From Devosia indica (GTDB lineage Bacteria; Pseudomonadota; Alphaproteobacteria; Rhizobiales; Devosiaceae), in the NCBI RefSeq assembly GCF_003056405.1, contig NZ_PYVZ01000010.1:1-64000 (forward strand): a stretch of DNA of 64,000 bases. The letters run 5' to 3'. The position numbers were made by a program, and so were the translations under genes. Below, piece after piece: positions 61,182-64,000 of the stretch. Numbering within the stretch: position 1 is the first letter of the stretch; each line of letters starts with the position of its first letter. Below the pieces are notes generated by a model. It was not told where the DNA came from and did no database searches. It saw nothing but the letters and a program-made list of their open reading frames with translations.

Positions 61182-62501
61182 CTACAATGCCTCGAGGAAC
61201 CGCATGGGCTGGCCTTTTGAGGGCGTCACCAGTTCACCCTGCCACATCACCGTGTTGCCGCGCACGATGGTGCCGACTGGCCAGCCGGTGACGGTGACGC
61301 CGTCATAGGGTGTCCAGCCGGCGCGGCTTTTTACCCAGTCATTGGTGATGGTTTCGCGGCGCTTCATGTCGACAATGGTGAGATCGGCATCATAGCCCAC
61401 GGCGATGCGGCCCTTGCCGGCAATGCCGAACAGGCGGTTGGGGCCGTGGCTGGTCATGTCGACAAATCGCTGGAGGCTTAGCTTACCATTGTTCACGTGG
61501 TCGAGCATGGTGGGCACCAGGGTCTGCACCCCGGTCATGCCTGAATGGCTCTGCGGATAGGGATGATCCTTTTCCTCGCGCGTGTGCGGCGCGTGGTCGG
61601 AACCCAGAATATCGGCCACGCCATTGGCAACGCCTTTCCAGATACCTTCGCGGTGCTCCGCGTCCCGCACCGGCGGGTTCATCTGCGCATAGGTGCCCAG
61701 GCGGTCATAGGCGGTCTCGTCGAGAGTCAGGTGATGCGGGGTCACCTCGACGCTGGCGACGTCCTTGTGGTCGGCCAGATAGGCAATCTCTTCCTTGGTC
61801 GAAATGTGCAAAACATGAATGCGCTTGCCGGTCTTGCGGGCCAGGTTGACCAGCCGCGTGGTGCAGCTCATGGCGACTTCGGGCGAACGCCAGACCGGGT
61901 GGCTCGACGGGTCGCCCTCAACGCGCAGGCCCTTGCGCTCTTCGAGCATGAATTCGTCTTCGGAGTGGAAGGCGGCGCGGCGGGAAATGGCGCGAAGAAT
62001 GGCTTCGACGCCATCGTCATCGGCCACCAGCAGCGAGCCGGTGGACGAACCCATGAAGACCTTCACGCCCGCGCAGCCAGGCAGTTTTTCGAGCATGGGC
62101 AGCTCGCCGACATTTTCGTGCGTGCCACCGATATAGAAGGCGAAATCGCAATGCATGCGGTTGGTGCCGGCGGCGATCTTGGCTTCGAAGGTTTCGCGCG
62201 TAGTGGTCAGCGGATTGGTATTGGGCATTTCGAATACGCCCGTTACCCCGCCCATGACAGCGCTGAGCGAACCGGATTCAAGGTCTTCCTTGTGGGTCAG
62301 GCCGGGCTCGCGGAAATGCACCTGGGTGTCGATGACGCCGGGCAGGATATGCAGGCCCTTGCAGTCGAGTGTTTCGGCCGCACTGCCCGCGACGGAGCCG
62401 AGCGCGGCAATCTTGCCGTCCTTGACCGCGACATCGGCCAGGCCCTCGCCATCCTGATTGACCACGGTGGCATTCTTGAAAATCGTGTCGTACTGCGCCA
62501 T
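61182..62501 (-). CDS. pyrC: Dihydroorotase (class I, PyrC)
   Basis: A 439-residue amidohydrolase. The metal motif is D-T-Q-V-H-F-R-E-P-G (the first His of H-x-H is Gln, as in several alphaproteobacterial PyrCs). The carbamylated lysine region is G-V-K-V-F-M-G-S-S-T-G; later H-V-L-H-I-S, E-V-T-P-H-H and G-S-D-H-A-P-H supply the other ligands and the catalytic Asp. It converts carbamoyl aspartate to dihydroorotate in pyrimidine synthesis, though the missing His could mean altered metal use. It is divergent from ygfZ. Confidence 0.9.
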   Translation of the reverse strand: MAQYDTIFKNATVVNQDGEGLADVAVKDGKIAALGSVAGSAAETLDCKGLHILPGVIDTQVHFREPGLTHKEDLESGSLSAVMGGVTGVFEMPNTNPLTTTRETFEAKIAAGTNRMHCDFAFYIGGTHENVGELPMLEKLPGCAGVKVFMGSSTGSLLVADDDGVEAILRAISRRAAFHSEDEFMLEERKGLRVEGDPSSHPVWRSPEVAMSCTTRLVNLARKTGKRIHVLHISTKEEIAYLADHKDVASVEVTPHHLTLDETAYDRLGTYAQMNPPVRDAEHREGIWKGVANGVADILGSDHAPHTREEKDHPYPQSHSGMTGVQTLVPTMLDHVNNGKLSLQRFVDMTSHGPNRLFGIAGKGRIAVGYDADLTIVDMKRRETITNDWVKSRAGWTPYDGVTVTGWPVGTIVRGNTVMWQGELVTPSKGQPMRFLEAL

Positions 62502-62569
62502 GTCTTTCGTCCCGCCGCTGGTCCATGTTCAGGGCCGGTTTAACACGGGCGTCCGACGAGGCAAGTCTC

Positions 62570-63412
62570 ATGACCATCCATCTGCGCGCAGACCGCGCGC
62601 TGTTCCGCTTTTCCGGCCCCGAGGCACATCGCCTGCTCAATGACGTTGTGACTGGTGAAATTCCCAGCACTGGCGACGGTGATGGCGAGGTGGCTGCGGC
62701 CTGGGCGCTGCTGTCTGCGCAGGGCAAGATCCTGGCCGAGGGCCTTGCCGGGCACGCCGAGGGCGCTCTATGGCTCGACGTGCACCAGTCGGTCGCCGAT
62801 GATTTCTTCAAGCGCATGAAGATGTATCGCCTGCGGGCACAGGTCGTGATCGATGATCTGCGCGATACCCATCGCGTGGGGTTTGCGCAGGGCGAGGCGC
62901 CCGAGGGGCTTCGCCATGCCGACCGGCTGGGGCCCATCGATATGGGTTGGCGGATCATTGCCCCGATAGAGGCAACGCAAAGCTGGGTGCAGAACGACAC
63001 GTTCTACCATCAGCAGCGCATTGCCACGGGTATCGTCCATCAGGGCAATGACTTTCCCGCCAATGACGCTTTCGCCCACGATATCGGCATGGACATTCTC
63101 GAAGGCATCGACTTCGCCAAGGGCTGCTATGTCGGGCAGGAAGTGGTTTCGCGCATGAAGCATCGCGGCACGGCGCGCCGCCGTCCTGTTATCGTTTCGG
63201 GCGTGGAGGCGCCGGCCGGCAGCGCCGTTGTCGCAGGGGGCAAGGAGGCCGGATCAATCGGCCAGGTGGTGGACGGGATGGCGGTGGCCATCGTGCGGCT
63301 TGATCGGATTACCGATCCCGGCGCGGTGACGGTCGAGGGCAAGCCGGTCGAGATCGCCCTGCCGGTCTGGGCCAATTATCGCTTCGGCGAGGCGGTTTCG
63401 GCAGACGAGTAG
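62570..63412 (+). CDS. ygfZ: Folate-binding protein YgfZ (iron-sulfur cluster repair)
   Basis: A 280-residue YgfZ/GcvT-fold protein. The hallmark K-G-C-Y-V-G-Q-E-V-V-S-R-M-K-H-R-G is at about 185. The folate-dependent fold is otherwise typical, and the protein is known to support iron-sulfur cluster assembly or repair. ATG 62570 is the family start. It lies 63 nt before an HD-domain gene on the same strand, an arrangement often seen in alphaproteobacteria. Confidence 0.93.
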   Translation: MTIHLRADRALFRFSGPEAHRLLNDVVTGEIPSTGDGDGEVAAAWALLSAQGKILAEGLAGHAEGALWLDVHQSVADDFFKRMKMYRLRAQVVIDDLRDTHRVGFAQGEAPEGLRHADRLGPIDMGWRIIAPIEATQSWVQNDTFYHQQRIATGIVHQGNDFPANDAFAHDIGMDILEGIDFAKGCYVGQEVVSRMKHRGTARRRPVIVSGVEAPAGSAVVAGGKEAGSIGQVVDGMAVAIVRLDRITDPGAVTVEGKPVEIALPVWANYRFGEAVSADE

Positions 63413-63475
63413 TCGCCATTCTCGAATCGCCCTGATCTGTTAAAGCTGGTGGCACCAGTCCACTAGCTGCGTCTG

Positions 63476-64000
63476 ATGCCGATGTCCCGCCAAAGCAATC
63501 GTGCCTGGCAGCGTATGCTGTCCGGGCGCCGTCTCGACATTCTCGACCCCTCACCCGTCGATGTGGAATTGTCCGACATCGCGCATGGCCTGGCGCGTGT
63601 GGCGCGATGGAACGGGCAGACGATCGGGGATTATCCCTTTTCGGTGGCGCAGCATTCGGTACTGGTGCTCGAACTGTTCCGGGCAGCCAATCCGGACGCC
63701 GAACCGGTGGCGCAGATGCAGTGCCTTTTGCATGACGCGCCTGAATATGTGGTGGGAGACATCATCTCGCCGTTCAAGGCGGTGATCGGGGGCAGTTACA
63801 AGGATGTTGAAAAGGGCCTGCTGGCCGCCATTTTCCTGCGTTTCTCGCTGCCTGCAACCATGCCGGCCGCGGTCAACAAGCTGGTGAAGAAAGCGGACCA
63901 GGAGGCGGCCTTTTTCGAAGCGACCAATCTGGCCGGTTTCGAGCCGCCCGAGGCCCGGCGCCTGTTCGGCGTACCGAGCCAATCTGCTTTCGATATCGAC
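63476..64000 (+). CDS. HD-domain phosphohydrolase (YfbR-like), 5' part
   Basis: The open frame runs from ATG 63476 (a second ATG at 63482) to the right edge, 175 codons with no stop. The HD motif is present: V-A-Q-H-S-V, then L-L-H-D-A-P-E-Y and a later K-x-x-D/E region. This is the 5'-nucleotidase/YfbR-like type that dephosphorylates deoxynucleoside monophosphates. The window cuts the C-terminus, so completeness cannot be judged. Confidence 0.87.
   Translation, partial: MPMSRQSNRAWQRMLSGRRLDILDPSPVDVELSDIAHGLARVARWNGQTIGDYPFSVAQHSVLVLELFRAANPDAEPVAQMQCLLHDAPEYVVGDIISPFKAVIGGSYKDVEKGLLAAIFLRFSLPATMPAAVNKLVKKADQEAAFFEATNLAGFEPPEARRLFGVPSQSAFDID

Overview
The window is high-GC alphaproteobacterial chromosome. 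Gene content and style suggest Hyphomicrobiales, most likely a Devosia-like genus: three CUT1 sugar ABC systems with LacI regulators and glycosidases, a TAXI-type TRAP transporter fused to DUF1850, a BigR-type sulfide locus, BioY, and a dihydroorotase with a Q-V-H metal motif. This placement is inference from families, not from a marker gene. There is no phage, insertion sequence, CRISPR array or rRNA. Two tRNA genes (Gln-TTG, Pro-CGG) lie back to back near 42.6-42.9 kb.

Layout. 0-1 kb: tail of a CBS-domain protein, a mostly empty stretch, and a cold-shock gene with terminator. 1.1-7.9 kb (minus): DctB/DctD-like two-component genes, then a TAXI receptor, a fused TRAP permease and DUF1850. A near-perfect sigma-54 promoter precedes the receptor, which fits the DctD-like activator. 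8.0-12.7 kb: a sulfide/persulfide locus (BigR/SqrR-type repressor diverging from DUF2892, two YeeE/YedE-type half transporters, an MBL hydrolase, a DUF442 protein and a SulP transporter), with overlapping palindromic operators between the divergent transcripts. 12.7-20.3 kb: a CUT1 ABC operon, a serine hydrolase plus clan GH-J glycosidase pair, and a LacI regulator. One 18-bp palindrome occurs upstream of both operons. 20.3-29.8 kb: a GH2 glycosidase in an operon with a second CUT1 system, plus two LacI regulators. 30-32.8 kb: a secreted VWA protein with five 88-residue tandem repeats, and a small secreted protein. 32.9-37.3 kb: a sensory cluster (YedY-fold-like periplasmic protein, histidine kinase, membrane protein, REC-LuxR regulator). 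37.4-41.1 kb: a DUF5060-type glycosidase followed by a decayed sugar-catabolic locus in which a DeoR gene, both transketolase halves and an FGGY kinase are all damaged. 41.3-50.8 kb: an MFS transporter, the tRNAs, a LacI regulator, and a GH78 rhamnosidase with a third CUT1 operon. 50.9-64 kb: mostly single housekeeping-type genes (bioY, aroC, pyrC, ygfZ, SRAP, NUDIX, HD), plus an SDR/AraC pair bracketed by an 89-bp exact direct repeat.

How it works together. The region is mainly a set of inducible carbohydrate uptake and hydrolysis modules. Each has a LacI/DeoR regulator, a binding-protein-dependent transporter and a cytoplasmic glycosidase. All four solute-binding-protein genes are followed within about 120 nt by a strong stem-loop, three of them between genes and one inside the next coding sequence. 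This suggests these transcripts are processed or protected to make more binding protein than permease.
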